5,957 nucleotides of DNA from an uncultured Clostridia bacterium (GTDB lineage Bacteria; Bacillota; Clostridia; Oscillospirales; Ruminococcaceae): NCBI GenBank assembly GCA_947175655.1, contig CAMWNQ010000107.1, forward strand, positions 1-5,957, read 5' to 3'. Below the pieces are notes generated by a model. The model saw only the letters and a program-made list of their open reading frames with translations, ran no database searches and was not told the DNA's origin. Position numbers and translations under genes: made by a program. How positions within the stretch are numbered: position 1 is the first letter of the stretch; every line of letters begins with the position of its first letter. Shown one piece after another: positions 4,828-5,957 of the stretch.

Positions 4828-5957
4828 GTGAAAGATTTAAATATAAGATGTCCTTTAACTGATTCTCAGAAGGAATCATTAAATCATATGCAAAATATAA
4901 TACGAAACAGTAATATAAAAGTAGTCAGTTTCAGTATTTTTGATACCCTTGTATTAATTCCGTTTATTTCTGATACTGATTTATTTTTTTTAATGGAGAA
5001 TGATTTTAAAGATATTCTGGATTCAGAAAACATCAAAAATTCAAAAACATTTTCTCAGATAAGAGTTAAAGCAAGTGCAAATATCAGCCATTTGAATATT
5101 CAGGATATATATTCTGAAATACAGCAGATGACAGGCATAAGCAAAGAATCTTCAAAAAAACTTATGGAAACTGAAATAAATCTTATGATTCATTTCTGTT
5201 GTCCTCGCTGTTCAGGAGTTGAACTTCTCAGGGAGGCTGAGAGGGCTGGCAAAAAAATAATCCTTAAAAGCAATACTTATTTTTCAAAGGATGTTATTGA
5301 AAAGATATTAAAAAAATGTGGTATAACCGGATATAAGATGATTTTTTTTCCGTCTGGTTCTGAAGAATCTGGAAATGATGTATATTCTACTATGATAAAG
5401 AGGCTTAAACTTAAATCATATGAGATGCTTCATATTGGAAGTGATATTATATCTGATGTGGAAACACCTATAAATCAGGGAATAATATCAATTTATCTTC
5501 CGTCCTGTCGTGAACAGCTTTTCAAGACTGGCAGACTTTTTGAATATATATATAACAAGCTGGGAAAGAAGTTTAATTCTTCATTGTATTTTCCTCTCAG
5601 ATGTCTAGTTTCGCTCTATGGTTTATATGCATTTGATTATCCGTCAAAAAGTGCAGTAAAGGGAGATTTCTGCGGAAATCCATATTGTATAGGATTTATT
5701 GTTCTTGGTGGTCTTTATCTTTATGGAGGATTAAGCAAAGATTTTAATGGCAATGATAGTTTTGAGTCAATAATAATATCGGCAATGCGTTCCGACAAAG
5801 ATATATTAATCGGCGAGAATGATTTTATTTTTTTGTATAATGAATTTTTCAATAATATTTTCAAAGATTTTGAAAGCTGTGATTTTCCTTTCAGATTTCT
5901 GATAAATAATGCAGATGATGCTGATATTATTATTTTTAAAGATATTATTTCTGATTC
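4828..5957 (+). CDS. HAD-superfamily-like protein with substituted catalytic residues (partial; 3' end off the right edge)
   Basis: The frame is open for 376 codons to the window end. The start is a GTG: GGTGAT (4815-4820) lies 7 nt upstream and an in-frame TAA directly precedes the GTG. VVSFSIFDTLVLIPF (32-46) has the shape of HAD motif I as seen in predicted HAD hydrolases of the COG5610 type, where VxSFDIFDTL is usual, but the nucleophilic Asp is Ser36. Motif II would be LKSNTYF (146-152) where SDMY is common. Motif III (about 176-186, GSEESGNDVY) lacks a clear Lys. Motif IV is HIGSDIISDV (202-211), keeping SDV. A later region, GFIVLGGLYLYGG (289-301), resembles the conserved GY...GP segment that follows the HAD domain in such proteins, which often occur in surface-polysaccharide loci. 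I infer a non-catalytic or altered HAD protein; its function is unknown. Confidence 0.7.
   Translation, partial: MKDLNIRCPLTDSQKESLNHMQNIIRNSNIKVVSFSIFDTLVLIPFISDTDLFFLMENDFKDILDSENIKNSKTFSQIRVKASANISHLNIQDIYSEIQQMTGISKESSKKLMETEINLMIHFCCPRCSGVELLREAERAGKKIILKSNTYFSKDVIEKILKKCGITGYKMIFFPSGSEESGNDVYSTMIKRLKLKSYEMLHIGSDIISDVETPINQGIISIYLPSCREQLFKTGRLFEYIYNKLGKKFNSSLYFPLRCLVSLYGLYAFDYPSKSAVKGDFCGNPYCIGFIVLGGLYLYGGLSKDFNGNDSFESIIISAMRSDKDILIGENDFIFLYNEFFNNIFKDFESCDFPFRFLINNADDADIIIFKDIISD

Overview
The window looks like a chromosomal segment of a low-GC, endospore-forming Firmicute in the class Clostridia. A Ruminococcus or Oscillospiraceae-like origin is my best inference. The evidence is AT-rich DNA, AGGAGG-type ribosome binding sites, textbook sigma-A promoters, a complete SpoIVB sporulation protease and a Gram-positive-type HPr with both His15 and Ser46. 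No rRNA, tRNA, CRISPR array or intact insertion sequence was seen.

Layout. Positions 1-905 (minus) are the 5' part of a gene whose product starts with the polytopic membrane domain found at the N-terminus of some glycerophosphodiester phosphodiesterases; the expected catalytic half lies beyond the left edge. It overlaps by 13 nt the end of a 136-aa four-helix membrane protein of unknown function (893-1303, minus), so the two form one unit. Divergent from them is spoIVB (1395-2624, plus). A noncoding stretch of higher GC (2634-2812), bounded by a perfect and an imperfect hairpin, separates spoIVB from the convergent HPr gene (2850-3122, minus). HPr has a long AT-rich leader with one excellent and one possible sigma-A promoter and a small dyad between them. 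Next come trmD (3490-4182) and rimM (4172-4687), overlapping by 11 nt and read on the minus strand from their own promoter. Back to back with that promoter is a perfect TTGACA-17-TATAAT promoter for a plus-strand gene (4828 to beyond 5957). This gene encodes a HAD-superfamily-like protein whose catalytic positions look degraded.

How the genes relate. RimM (30S maturation) and TrmD (m1G37 tRNA methylation) are translation housekeeping. HPr is the PTS phosphocarrier and a carbon-control cofactor. SpoIVB is the forespore signalling protease. The left-hand pair is probably membrane or phospholipid related. The window is mostly ordinary core genome. The two items most worth a second look are the HAD-like protein with substituted catalytic residues and the GC-shifted, hairpin-bounded segment between spoIVB and HPr.
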